Shown here piece by piece: positions 1 through 8,409 of a stretch of 35,335 nt of DNA. Position numbers and translations under genes: made by a program. The notes below the pieces were generated by a model. It ran no database searches. It was not told where the DNA came from and was given only the letters and a program-made list of their open reading frames with translations. Origin of the DNA: Deltaproteobacteria bacterium (GTDB lineage: Bacteria; Myxococcota; Myxococcia; SLRQ01); contig JARGFU010000041.1 of assembly GCA_029210625.1 (NCBI GenBank), forward strand, positions 1-35,335, written 5' to 3'. Positions within the stretch are counted from its first letter, which is position 1; the number at the start of each line of letters is the position of its first letter.

Positions 1-77
1 CGAAGGTCGCCGCCTGATCAAACTTTTTGATCCACGACATTTGACAATATCTCCCCTCGCGCCTTGAACAACTCGAT

Positions 78-389
78 TTGTCCTACAGATCCACGGACGA
101 TGCGCCTCCGAGAGAGGACCTCGACCGGCTTCTCCACCGAGTATCGAGGTTCTGTGAAGCATCGATAGAGGAGATCCGAACCCCCGAGAGGGGACCTCGC
201 GCCAACCCCGTGCGTCGCTTTGCAGTCTGGGCCTTGTCCCACGAGACGCCTTTCACGCGTTCGGCCGTCGCCGAGGCTCTCGCGATGCCCCCGGGTCAAG
301 CCATGCGCGTGCTCTATCGCCTACGCAAGCATGGCCCTCGAGAACCCCTGATAACCTGGATGGCCAACTGGGAGGCGGGTTCCGCCTGA
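78..389 (+). pseudogene. C-terminal remnant of a REP-associated (RAYT, IS200-like) transposase
   Basis: The 103-residue frame resembles the C-terminal helix-turn-helix tail found after the Y1 (HUH) nuclease domain in RAYT proteins. It shows an NPVRRFAVWAL segment, an SAVAEAL helix, and an MRVLYRLRKHG helix of the type that reads SQVSRVVRRLR in such tails. The HUH motif and catalytic tyrosine are absent. An in-frame stop at 42-44 closes the frame, so at most 13 more codons (45-77) could belong to it, and the TTG start at 78 has no good ribosome site. The 41 bases to the window edge cannot show whether the nuclease half lies upstream in another frame. The palindromic end just downstream supports a decayed element. 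This is inference from family resemblance; a stand-alone DNA-binding protein is possible. Confidence 0.55.
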
Positions 390-401
390 TTCACTGAGAC
401 C

Positions 402-428
402 AAGTGTCAATTGTCAGGGTCTGACCCC
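402..428. repeat. Palindromic REP/RAYT-type element end
   Basis: Two nested symmetries sit immediately after the transposase remnant. The first is TGTCAATTGTCA around the perfect palindrome CAATTG (406-417). The second is the hairpin GGGTC-T-GACCC (417-427). Sequences of this type commonly flank RAYT genes. It lies between two converging reading frames (remnant ending at 389, lipoprotein ending at 444) and may also act as a weak terminator. Confidence 0.5.
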
Positions 429-443
429 ATCTGGTCGGGCTCG

Positions 444-3400
444 CTAGCGGATCCAGTCGCAGGTCTGATCGTGCAGGCACAGCTCGTCGGAGAGCTCCGC
501 GCCGTCGGTGGCGAAGTAGTGGCTGATCTGGTGCGCCATGAAGCTGTGCACGTCGAAGGGCAGGGCCGGGTCGGGGACCAGGAAGCCGTGGTCGCCGCTC
601 GGGAGGATGGCGGGCATCCGCAGGGCGTGCTTCTTGCCCCGGGTGTCGGTGACGGTGGCCCGCAGCTCCTCGCCGGCCGGCGGATGCGGCGCGGGGACGC
701 CGTCGACCTGGAAGCCGTCGGTGCCCTGGGAGAGGTTGTCCGGATCGAAGAGGACCGGCGCCCCCCAGACGTCGGCCCGCACGTCCTCGACGGCCTCGAG
801 GACGTAGTTGTCGCGCAGGAAGGTGAGCTGCTCGAAGTTCAGGTAGCCCGCGAGGTAGGCGTTCATCACGCCGCCGCTCACCGGCACGTTCATGTCGCCG
901 AGGGTCACGACCACGTTGGTCGGCGTCCCGAACTCGAGGCCCGGCTCGGCGGCCTTGCCCTCCTCGCCCCAGCGCGCCTCCCACTCGGCGGCGTCGCGCA
1001 GGTAGAAGCGGCTGTAGGCCGCCGGGTCGCCGGCCTCGACGATGAAGCCGGCCAGGCCGCGCAGGCGGCGAAGGTCCGGGGTCTGGCGCGGGTAGCCGAA
1101 GCCCTGGCTCACGGCGATGAGGGGTGAGCCCTTGGCGTAGACGGTGCCCTGGAAGTAGACGCCCCTCACCATCTCGCCGCCGGCGGTCTGGCCGTCGTCG
1201 ACCTCGCCCTCGAAGGTGTCGAGCACCCAGCGCTTCTCGGCCGCGGAGAGGTCGTCGCCGCAGGCGCCCACGCAGGCGGAGACCCGCAGGCGATCACCCA
1301 GGGGGATGTCGCCGCAGGAGTATTCGGTGTCGGTGATCGCCAGCGGGGGCTCGGTGCCGAAGAGGGGGTTCTCCCAGTGCATCACCTCGAAGTCGAGGCA
1401 GGCCCGCTTCTCGGAGGCGTTGATGGCGTCGGCGCCGATCTGGGTGCGGAAGGTGCCGTCGGCGCGCACCAGGGTGCGGCCGGCCTTGCCGCTGCGGAGG
1501 TTCTCCACCACGACCTCGTCGCCCTCGGAGAGGGGCTCCATCGCGCCGAGGAGCAGCTTGGCGTCCTTGTTGAAGTCCGAGACGATGGTGGAGACCTCGG
1601 TCTTCGAGCCATCCCGGCTCGGCTCGCCGTAGAAGAGGGGGCCCATCAGGGGCAGCCAGACCGCCTCCTTCACGCCACCCTGCTTGGAGCGCACGGCGAC
1701 GTCGAAGAGTCCGGCGACGCCGGCGGTGGGGGCCGCGGCGGCCAGGGAGGGCTCGACGCCCGCGATGATGCCGCCGAGGATGCCGCCGAGCGACTGGCCC
1801 CAGGCGAAGTAGCTGTTGTCGGGGCCGCCGAGGTCGACCCGGCCGTCGCCGTCGAAGTCGCACATCTTCTCGGGCGTGCCGTCGCCGTTCATGTCGTGGC
1901 CCAGCCGGCCGTCGCAGGAGCGCAGGAAGCGGATCACGCTCATCCAGTCGACGATCGACTGCCGCACGATGTCGCGGGTGTGGAAGGCGTCGGCGACCCA
2001 GAAGTCGCCGCCCGAGTCGGGCACGCCGTCGTTGTTGATGTCGCGGGCGCGGCCCGGGACCATCGAGTCGACCATCGGCCCCATGCCGCCGGAGGCGAAG
2101 ACGCCCCGGATCAGGGACATCGGGAGCTCGCTGGGGGAGAAGCCCAGGCCGTGGCCGAAGGAGTCGACGGCGCAGGTGGCCACGCCGTGGCGGGCGTGGT
2201 TGCCGGCGAAGCCGAGCATCTCGAGGCGCGAGGAGGTGTAGCCGTGGCCGTAGAAGGCGACGGGGAAGGGCCCGGGGCGGGAGCGGCGATCCTGGTTGGG
2301 GATCACGCACCAGAAGGAGACCTTGCCCTCGCCCACGGTCATCCGGCCGGTGTTCATGTCGACGTCGAAGACCTCGTCGTCGTCACCGGAGATGCCCAGG
2401 CGGCAGTCGAAGTCGTCGCTGCCCGGCTCGGCGTCGCAGCCCACCGGATCCCGGGCGACGCCGTCGCGGTCGACGAGGAAGTTCGGCGCCCGCACCACGC
2501 CGGTGACGAGGTAGTCGGCGTACTTGTAGGTGTCGATGAGCGGGTCGGCGGCGCCCTCGGAGTCCAGCAGCATCCCGAAGAAGGGCCGCAGGGTCTCGAC
2601 CAGGGTGGAGACCGGCAGGACGTAGGGGTTGTCCGGCAGGGCGGTCTCGTCGTCGAAGAGATCGAAGAGGGTCACGGTCTCCGCGTCGATCGGGAAGGTC
2701 TCGGCCAGCGCCTTGAAGGGGCCGTGGCCGTACATGCCGCGCCGGATGGCGTGCAGCTCGCTGGTGGCGTCCTGCACCGTGAAGGTCCAGGCGAAGGCCA
2801 CGTCGTCCAGATCGGTGTTCAGCGGGGCGAGGGCCTCCTCGAGGTGCTCGAGGGCGGGGGTCTGCCGGCTGTGGTTGATCCAGGGGAAGGGCGAGCTGAC
2901 CGGCGCCCCGTCCTCGCCGATGAGGCGGCGGGTGAGGACCACCGCGTAGGTGTGGCGCTCCCGCAGCGTGTCCATCGGCCGCATGATGATCGTGTTGGTC
3001 TCGTGCTCGTACCAGGTGTTCTTGTCGTACTCGAAGGACACCGAGGCGTCGGCGCAGGTCGGCGGGTAGGGCACGTCCTCGGCCAGGAGCATGTTCTCGC
3101 CGCCGAGGTCGCCGGCGAAGTAGTTCCTCGACTCCAGCTGCATCGGGAAGAAGCCCCGGCCCATGTCCATCTCGATGAGCTCACCGAAGTGGTCGCCGGC
3201 GGTGACGTCCACCAGGTAGATGGCGTCGTCGTCCTTCGTCGTGTCGTTGTGGTGACGCGCGGCGAGGTTGCACAGGTCGATGGGCGCATCGAAGGTGACC
3301 GTGAGGTTCGAGAAGACGCCGAAGCCCGTCAGGGTGTCGGCCTTCTCCCGCAGGTCGCGCTCGAAGCGGGTGTCGGTGTCGAGGCTGATGTTCACCCGGC

Positions 3401-3605
3401 GGCCGGTGGGGCTGGTGGGGTCCAGCCGGGTGGCCACGTCGTTGGGGAAGGGGATCTCGGGCAGGGGCTCGGCGTCGAGGTCCCAGACCACCGTCGGGCC
3501 GCTGTCATCGTGGGCCGGGAGGATCCCCTCGGGGGGCTCGCCGGCGTCGATGCAGGAGAGCGGGAGGAAGAGGAGGGCGAGGACGAGGTGTCGAAGGTTC
3601 TTCAT
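444..3605 (-). CDS. Secreted lipoprotein with alpha/beta-hydrolase fold and Ca-binding-like loops (1053 aa)
   Basis: The start chosen is the ATG at 3605-3603, which has GGAGGAG five bases upstream; a GTG two codons earlier overlaps the upstream stop. The N-terminus is a signal peptide ending in LPLSC, a slightly atypical lipobox. An IPFPND motif near residue 55 recalls the N-terminal domain of bacterial virulence-factor lipases. The hydrolase core starts near 445 with PVAFYGHGYTSS as the oxyanion strand, and has a G-Q-S-L-G nucleophile elbow at about Ser605. A late GDHGF may supply the catalytic His. Three Asp-rich loops (near 524, 572 and 585, e.g. DINNDGVPDSGGD and DFDGDGRVDLG) resemble EF-hand or thrombospondin type-3 calcium loops and sit inside the hydrolase domain. 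The substrate is unknown; esterase or lipase is inferred. Confidence 0.75.
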   Translation of the reverse strand: MKNLRHLVLALLFLPLSCIDAGEPPEGILPAHDDSGPTVVWDLDAEPLPEIPFPNDVATRLDPTSPTGRRVNISLDTDTRFERDLREKADTLTGFGVFSNLTVTFDAPIDLCNLAARHHNDTTKDDDAIYLVDVTAGDHFGELIEMDMGRGFFPMQLESRNYFAGDLGGENMLLAEDVPYPPTCADASVSFEYDKNTWYEHETNTIIMRPMDTLRERHTYAVVLTRRLIGEDGAPVSSPFPWINHSRQTPALEHLEEALAPLNTDLDDVAFAWTFTVQDATSELHAIRRGMYGHGPFKALAETFPIDAETVTLFDLFDDETALPDNPYVLPVSTLVETLRPFFGMLLDSEGAADPLIDTYKYADYLVTGVVRAPNFLVDRDGVARDPVGCDAEPGSDDFDCRLGISGDDDEVFDVDMNTGRMTVGEGKVSFWCVIPNQDRRSRPGPFPVAFYGHGYTSSRLEMLGFAGNHARHGVATCAVDSFGHGLGFSPSELPMSLIRGVFASGGMGPMVDSMVPGRARDINNDGVPDSGGDFWVADAFHTRDIVRQSIVDWMSVIRFLRSCDGRLGHDMNGDGTPEKMCDFDGDGRVDLGGPDNSYFAWGQSLGGILGGIIAGVEPSLAAAAPTAGVAGLFDVAVRSKQGGVKEAVWLPLMGPLFYGEPSRDGSKTEVSTIVSDFNKDAKLLLGAMEPLSEGDEVVVENLRSGKAGRTLVRADGTFRTQIGADAINASEKRACLDFEVMHWENPLFGTEPPLAITDTEYSCGDIPLGDRLRVSACVGACGDDLSAAEKRWVLDTFEGEVDDGQTAGGEMVRGVYFQGTVYAKGSPLIAVSQGFGYPRQTPDLRRLRGLAGFIVEAGDPAAYSRFYLRDAAEWEARWGEEGKAAEPGLEFGTPTNVVVTLGDMNVPVSGGVMNAYLAGYLNFEQLTFLRDNYVLEAVEDVRADVWGAPVLFDPDNLSQGTDGFQVDGVPAPHPPAGEELRATVTDTRGKKHALRMPAILPSGDHGFLVPDPALPFDVHSFMAHQISHYFATDGAELSDELCLHDQTCDWIR

Positions 3606-3607
3606 GA

Positions 3608-5125
3608 TCACTCCTCCCCCCCGAAGTGCCAGGCCAGCTCGGCGCCGATCCAGGTGGAGGCGACGGGCGCCATCCTCCCCTCGGCCAGCTCGAAGGCCGC
3701 ACCCGGGAAGAGGTGGCCGTACTCCATCTCGATGGCCAGCTCGAGGTGCTTCATCAGGTGGTGGGTCCAGCGGGCGGCGATGTCGAGCTCGACCCCGAGG
3801 TTCTGCTCGGTGGCCGGGGTCTCGAAGAGGTTCACGGGCTCGCCGCCGGCGGCGAAGGTCCCGTAGGGGTCGATGAGGGGCGCGGTGGCGCGGGCGAAGA
3901 GGAGGCCCGCCTTGAGCTCGAGGCCCTCGACGAAGTGCGACTCCCAGCGCAGCTGCGGCCCGAAGAAGCTCGCGCCGCTGACGCTGCCGGTGGTGGCGAG
4001 GTACTGCGAGCCGGCCGGCGGGACGTTCACGTGCGCCGGGTCGCGGGCCCGCACGGCCCAGCGAGCGCTCGTCAGCGCCAGCACCTCCTCGAAGAGCACC
4101 ACCGAGGGGCGGAACTCCGGATCGAAGCGCATCCGGGTGAGGCGGTCGTCCTCGGCGTCGGCGTCGCCCGAGGCGTAGCCGGCCCAGAAGCCGAAGCTCA
4201 GGCCGGCGGGGGCATACTCGAGCTCGGGGAGGACGGCCCAGCCCAGGGCCCGGATGTCGACGCCCTCGGGGGCGACGTCGGTGCGCAGGCGGGAGGTGAA
4301 GCCGTGGAGGTAGGCCAGCTCGCCCTTCACCGAGACCTGCAGGTCCTCACCGAAGTGCCAGGCCCAGGCGCCGTAGAGGTCGGTGGCGAGCACCTGCAGC
4401 TTCGACTCGAGGCCGACCTCGTCGGGACGATCGGTCTGGTCGCGGTAGGCGACGTAGACGCCGAGCTCCTTCTCGCCGGCCCGCTCCCGGTAGAGGAGCG
4501 AGGCGACCCCCTGCAGCGCGAGGTCACCCTCGAGCAGGCTCGCGTTCTCGTCGCGGTAGACGAGGTCGCCGCCCACCGCGAGGAAGGTCTTCTCGGCCCA
4601 GGTGGCGCCGGTGAACCAGACCGCCGGGCGGGTCGCGAAGACCACCCGCTCGACGAGGTCGCCGTGGCGGCTCACGCCCCAGTGGGGCCGCCGGCTGCCG
4701 CTGTTCGCGACGAGGCCCAGGCCCCAGTCGCTGCCCATCTGCCCGACCCGCAGCTGGCCGATCATGGAGGTGTGGGTCAGGTACACGAAGCGGGGGTCAG
4801 CCCGCAGGGCGTGGCCGCCGAAGCCGCCGTAGGGATCGCTCCAGCCGATCTCCTCGACCTCGGGGGTGGCCGCGAAGAGATCGAAGCCGTCGAGGTCCAG
4901 CTCGGCGGTGAGGGTCAGGGAGGGGTGAGTCTCCCAGTCGGCGTGCAGCCGCAGGCGGGAGCCGCCGGCCAGCCCCCCGTGCTCGTGGCCGTGATCGAGG
5001 GTCACGTCGGTGACCACGCCGGCGCGAGCGTCGAGCTGAGCCCAGGCCGACAGCTCGTTGTCGGCGAGGGCGCCGAGGGGCGCGAGGAGAGCGAGTGCCA
5101 GGGCGGCGCGGATCCAGGAGCGCAT
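3608..5125 (-). CDS. Outer-membrane beta-barrel protein, TIGR04551-like (505 aa)
   Basis: The ATG at 5125 is chosen because GGAGG lies six bases upstream and a typical signal peptide follows (RSWIRAALALALLAPLGALA, cleaved before DNELSAW). The mature part alternates aromatic and polar residues in barrel-like strands, such as RLRLHADWETHPSLTLTAEL, YGAWAWHFGEDLQVSVKGEL and LSFGFWAGYASG. It ends in strand-like segments (STWIGAELAWHF) near the C-terminus. An HGHEHG stretch lies near the mature N-terminus. It resembles a Myxococcales-centred outer-membrane family annotated as TIGR04551. The stop codon lies within the GTGATCATG that starts the hydrolase gene, so the two are probably translationally coupled and work in the same envelope process. 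The role is unknown; a porin or receptor is possible. Confidence 0.72.
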   Translation of the reverse strand: MRSWIRAALALALLAPLGALADNELSAWAQLDARAGVVTDVTLDHGHEHGGLAGGSRLRLHADWETHPSLTLTAELDLDGFDLFAATPEVEEIGWSDPYGGFGGHALRADPRFVYLTHTSMIGQLRVGQMGSDWGLGLVANSGSRRPHWGVSRHGDLVERVVFATRPAVWFTGATWAEKTFLAVGGDLVYRDENASLLEGDLALQGVASLLYRERAGEKELGVYVAYRDQTDRPDEVGLESKLQVLATDLYGAWAWHFGEDLQVSVKGELAYLHGFTSRLRTDVAPEGVDIRALGWAVLPELEYAPAGLSFGFWAGYASGDADAEDDRLTRMRFDPEFRPSVVLFEEVLALTSARWAVRARDPAHVNVPPAGSQYLATTGSVSGASFFGPQLRWESHFVEGLELKAGLLFARATAPLIDPYGTFAAGGEPVNLFETPATEQNLGVELDIAARWTHHLMKHLELAIEMEYGHLFPGAAFELAEGRMAPVASTWIGAELAWHFGGEE

Positions 5126-5220
5126 GGAGGTCCTCCGGAAGGGGCAAGGGAGCGGAGGCATCCTAGTTCAAGCCCCTGAATTCTCTAAGAGGTCGGCTCC
5201 TTACCTGGGTGGCGGGGAGA

Positions 5221-5296
5221 GGCCGCAGAGGCTGAGGCTGAGGCGGAAGCGGAGGGAGGGCTCTCGGCCTCAGCCTCCGCGTCAGCCTCAGCGGCC
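5221..5296. terminator. Long imperfect inverted repeat (GAGGCT/AGCCTC) after modC
   Basis: The left arm at 5221-5244 begins GGCCGCAGAGGCTGAGG. It pairs with a right arm at 5267-5296 that ends CAGCCTCAGCGGCC. Pairing runs over more than 20 bp with a six-base bulge, and the arms carry tandem GAGGCT units. The element starts 10 bases after the modC stop and lies about 100 bases before the outer-membrane gene start on the same strand, so a terminator or processing hairpin between two operons fits. No T-run follows, so classic intrinsic termination is uncertain. Confidence 0.5.
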
Positions 5297-5305
5297 TTTC
5301 CTCAA

Positions 5306-6376
5306 CTAGAGCAAAGCCACTGACTTCACCTGCGCGAAGACGAGCTTGCCCTCCTCCAGACCCAGTTCGCTCGCCGAGGCCCGGGTGATCCGGGAGAGCA
5401 GGGGCACGCCGGCGCAGTCGAGGCGCACGGTCATCCGGGCCGGGGGCTCCTCGGCCAGCTCGACCACCCGCGCCTCGAAGATGTTGCGGATGCTGGTGCC
5501 CGCCTGCCGCTCGAGGGTGAGGCTCACGTCCCGGGCGTGGACCCGCAGCCTCACCGTGCTCCCGGGCGAGAGGCCGGCGCTGGCCAGCTCGAAGCGGCCC
5601 CCGGCGAACTCGAGGTGGGTCAGGCCGAAGGCCGGATCCTCCCCCTTCACCCGGGCCTCGATCACCGCGCCGGCCTCCCTCGCGTGGGAGAGGGGCAGAT
5701 CGAGGCGGGTGAGCAGCTCGGGCAGCGGCCCCACCGCCCGGATCGTCCCGCCCTCCATCAGGGCCAGGGTGTCGGCCAGGCGGGCGACCTCGTCGGACTG
5801 GTGGCTGACGTAGATCACCGGCAGCTCCAGCTGCTGCCCGAGCGCCTCGAGGTAGGGGAGGATCTCGGCGCGCGCCGCGGCGTCGAGGGCGGCGAGGGGC
5901 TCGTCGAGGAGCAGGAGGCGCGGCGAGGTGAGCAGCGCCCGGGCGATGGCCACCCGCTGCCGCTCGCCGCCGGAGAGGGAGGCCGGGTCGCGGGCGAGCA
6001 GGCCGGAGAGGCCGAGGAGGGCGATGGCCTCGGCCGGCTCGATCCTTCGCTCCCCGGCGGGCACCCGGGAGAAGCCGTAGAGGAGGTTCCGCTCCACCGA
6101 GAGGTGGGAGAAGAGGCTGGTCTCCTGGAAGACGTAGCCCAGGGGGCGCCGGTGCACCGGCAGGCAGCTCGCCTCGTCCTGCCAGACCTGATCGCCCACC
6201 CGCAGGTAGCCGCCGGGCGCCCGCTCGAGGCCGGCCATCGCCCGCAGGAGGGTGGTCTTGCCGCAGCCCGAGGGGCCGAAGAGGGCGGTGATGCCGGCGG
6301 CCGGGATCGAGAGCGCGGCGTCGAGCTGGAAGCCGCCGCGCGTGAGCCGGAAGCGGGCCTCGAGGGTGGCGCTCAT
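5306..6376 (-). CDS. modC: Molybdate ABC transporter ATP-binding protein ModC (356 aa)
   Basis: This is the cytoplasmic ATPase that powers the ModAB importer. Walker A is GPSGCGKTT near residue 33, the Q-loop is in YVFQETSLF, the signature is LSGGERQRVAIARAL, Walker B is LLLLDEP, and the switch His is in YVSHQSDEV. The C-terminal ~70 residues (from AGTSIRNIFEARV) form a single molybdate-binding TOBE/MOP domain, as expected for ModC and unlike sulfate or iron importers. Length matches the family (~350 aa). The ATG at 6376 follows the modB stop by two bases. A much longer frame continues upstream, but that part is an out-of-frame reading of modB. It is the last gene of the five-gene operon. Confidence 0.93.
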   Translation of the reverse strand: MSATLEARFRLTRGGFQLDAALSIPAAGITALFGPSGCGKTTLLRAMAGLERAPGGYLRVGDQVWQDEASCLPVHRRPLGYVFQETSLFSHLSVERNLLYGFSRVPAGERRIEPAEAIALLGLSGLLARDPASLSGGERQRVAIARALLTSPRLLLLDEPLAALDAAARAEILPYLEALGQQLELPVIYVSHQSDEVARLADTLALMEGGTIRAVGPLPELLTRLDLPLSHAREAGAVIEARVKGEDPAFGLTHLEFAGGRFELASAGLSPGSTVRLRVHARDVSLTLERQAGTSIRNIFEARVVELAEEPPARMTVRLDCAGVPLLSRITRASASELGLEEGKLVFAQVKSVALL

Positions 6377-6378
6377 CT

Positions 6379-7071
6379 TCAGCTCACCGCCTTGAGCCGG
6401 TAGCGCCGGTTCCAGGCGTAGACCGCGAAGAGGAGGAGGAAGGAGAGCAGGAGCAGGGCGCCCGAGAGGAGGTGGGCCCGGCCGTAGTCCATCGCCTCGA
6501 CGTGATCGTAGATGGCGATGGAGAGGACCTGGGTCTCCCCCGGGATGTTGCCGCCGATCATCAACACCACCCCGAACTCGCCCACCGTGTGGGCGAAGCC
6601 GAGCACGGCCGCGGTGAGGAAGCCCGCCCGCGCCTGGGGGAGGGCGACGGTGAGGAAGCGATCGAGGGGCGAGGCCCGCAGGGTGGCCGCAACCTCGAGG
6701 GGGCGCCGGCCGATGGCGGTGAAGGCGTCCTGGAGGGGCTGGACCACGAAGGGCAGGGAGTAGATCACCGAGCCGATCACCAGGCCGGTGAAGGTGAAGG
6801 CCAGGGAGCGCCCACCGAAGAGGCGGGCGAGCGCGCCCCCGGGGCCCTGGGGGCCGAGGGCGACCAGCAGGTAGAAGCCCAGCACGGTGGGGGGCAGCAC
6901 CAGGGGCAGGGCGACGATGGCCTCGACGACGAGCTTGCCCCGGAAGGCGGTACGCGAGAGCCACCAGGCCAGGGGGGTGCCCAGCAGGAGGAGGACGAGG
7001 GTCGTGATCCCCGCCAGCTGGAGGGTGATCGAGAGCGCCTGGAGGTCGCCGGGCTGGAAGGTCTCGCTCAT
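6379..7071 (-). CDS. modB: Molybdate ABC transporter permease ModB (230 aa)
   Basis: Inner-membrane permease of the molybdate importer with about five hydrophobic segments. The [17 protein letters not shown] segment is highly typical of ModB. The EAA loop that docks ModC is the stretch around [49 protein letters not shown] is the conserved permease core following it. Length matches E. coli ModB (229 aa). It sits 12 bases after modA and 2 bases before modC, so all three are co-transcribed. Confidence 0.93.
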   Translation of the reverse strand: MSETFQPGDLQALSITLQLAGITTLVLLLLGTPLAWWLSRTAFRGKLVVEAIVALPLVLPPTVLGFYLLVALGPQGPGGALARLFGGRSLAFTFTGLVIGSVIYSLPFVVQPLQDAFTAIGRRPLEVAATLRASPLDRFLTVALPQARAGFLTAAVLGFAHTVGEFGVVLMIGGNIPGETQVLSIAIYDHVEAMDYGRAHLLSGALLLLSFLLLFAVYAWNRRYRLKAVS

Positions 7072-7083
7072 CGTGGGTCGCCG

Positions 7084-7863
7084 CTAGCGCCGACCATACC
7101 CCCACCGCTGGATGATCTCCCCGGCCTCCTCTCCGAGCAGGAAGGCGAGGAAGGCGCGCGCGGCCGGCGTGTCCTCGAGGAGCACGGCCTGCTGCTCGAT
7201 GGGCCCGTGCAGGCGGGCCGGCACCTCCCAGGACGATCCCGGCGCTTCCCGCCCCGGGCGCAGCACCTGGGAGGCGGCCACCAGCCCCAGCTCGGCGTTG
7301 CCGCTCTCCACGAACTGGTGGGCCTGGGCGATGTTCTCCCCCCGCACGGTGCGGGGGGCGAGGCGCTCCCAGAGCCCCAGCGCCTCCAGGGCCTCCCGGG
7401 CCGCCCGGCCGTAGGGCGCCAGGCGGGGGTTGGCGATGGCGAGGCGCTCGAACTCGCCGCGGGCGAGGACCTCTCCGGTGGCGTCCACCCGCCCGGGCTC
7501 GGGGCTCCAGAGCACGAGGCGGCCCAGGGCGTAGGTCGCGCGGGTACCCGCCACGGCGCGGCCCGAGGCCTCGAGGCGGCGGGGCCGCTCGGCGTCCGCG
7601 GCGAGGAAGAGGGCGAAGGGCGCGCCGTGCTCGATCTGGGCGGCGTGCTTGCCGGTCGAGCCGAAGGCGAGCAGCACCCGCACGCCCTGCTTCGCCTCGA
7701 AGCGGGCGGCCAGCTCCCGGGCCGGCCCCGCGAAGTTCGAGGCCACGGCGATCCGCAGCACCGGCGGTCCGGCGGCGCTCGCCACGCCCACCCGGCAGAG
7801 CAGGGCGAGGAGGGCGAGGAGGCGGAAGATCGGGGCCGGGCGCGTCATGTCCGCGACGGGCAT
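7084..7863 (-). CDS. modA: Molybdate-binding periplasmic protein ModA (259 aa)
   Basis: Solute-binding protein that captures molybdate or tungstate and delivers it to ModB. A signal peptide is present (FRLLALLALLCRVGVASA). The mature protein starts LRIAVASNFAGPARELAARF, the typical ModA opening, and has FGSTGKHAAQIEHGAPFALFLAAD, which contributes oxyanion-binding Ser/Thr residues. Later segments (ANPRLAPYGRAAREAL, RGENIAQAHQFVESGNAELGLVA) are also ModA-like. Start choice is between ATG at 7863 and ATG at 7848; neither has a strong ribosome site. It follows the zinc-ribbon gene by 15 bases. No ModE-type regulator is seen nearby. Confidence 0.92.
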   Translation of the reverse strand: MPVADMTRPAPIFRLLALLALLCRVGVASAAGPPVLRIAVASNFAGPARELAARFEAKQGVRVLLAFGSTGKHAAQIEHGAPFALFLAADAERPRRLEASGRAVAGTRATYALGRLVLWSPEPGRVDATGEVLARGEFERLAIANPRLAPYGRAAREALEALGLWERLAPRTVRGENIAQAHQFVESGNAELGLVAASQVLRPGREAPGSSWEVPARLHGPIEQQAVLLEDTPAARAFLAFLLGEEAGEIIQRWGYGRR

Positions 7864-7878
7864 AGAACCGCGCGGCGG

Positions 7879-8397
7879 CTAGCGCAACCGCTCCATCAGG
7901 TAGGCCAGGGCCTGCGCGCGGTGGGGGTGCTCCTTCAGCGCCTCGATCAGAGCGTCGATCCGGTGGAGGACCTCCTCACCCAGGCGCTCGGCGAGGCGCT
8001 GCCGCCCGGCGCGGGCCAGGGAGGCGGCGCGCTCCATCCGGCGGGCGGAGGGGGTCCAGAGCCCGTCCAGCAGGCCGAGCAGGCCCTGGGCCGAGAGCCG
8101 CTCCCACTCGCCGCGATCGAACCAGGTGCCGCCGCAGAGCCCGCAGCGGTCGAGGAAGAAGCCCGCCTCCGGCACCTGCTCGTGCTGGAGGAGGCCGTGG
8201 CCCGCCGGGCAGAGCCCGGCCTTCCCGTCGGCCTCGGCGTCGGTCTCGAGGGGCACCCCCTCCGGCGGCGCCAGGGCATCGAAGTCCCCCAGGGCGAACC
8301 AGAGCCCCTGGCAGGCCGAGCAGTGGTGCACCGTCGAGACGCCCAGGGGCGTCCCGGTCGGCTGGAGGGTCTCTTCCCGGCACTTCGGACAGCGCAT
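7879..8397 (-). CDS. Zinc-ribbon (zf-TFIIB family) protein (172 aa)
   Basis: Two zf-TFIIB-like ribbons are visible. The first is CPKC with a partner CSACQGLWF at residues 3-34. The second is a CPAGHG knuckle with CGLCGGTWFDRGEWE near 62-98; the CxxCGGxWFDRGE signature is the hallmark of this family. The remaining ~70 residues are helical and Arg-rich (RRMERAASLARAGRQRLAERL). Function in this family is not established; metal sensing, chaperoning or protein-protein contact are guesses. Its position between a metal exporter (12 bases upstream) and modA (15 bases downstream) ties it to metal handling. Confidence 0.8.
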   Translation of the reverse strand: MRCPKCREETLQPTGTPLGVSTVHHCSACQGLWFALGDFDALAPPEGVPLETDAEADGKAGLCPAGHGLLQHEQVPEAGFFLDRCGLCGGTWFDRGEWERLSAQGLLGLLDGLWTPSARRMERAASLARAGRQRLAERLGEEVLHRIDALIEALKEHPHRAQALAYLMERLR

Positions 8398-8409
8398 CCC
8401 GATCTCCCC

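Noticed and set aside
5306-7105. 599-aa extended reading of modC
   Set aside because: The first ~240 residues are an out-of-frame translation of modB; ModC starts at 6376.
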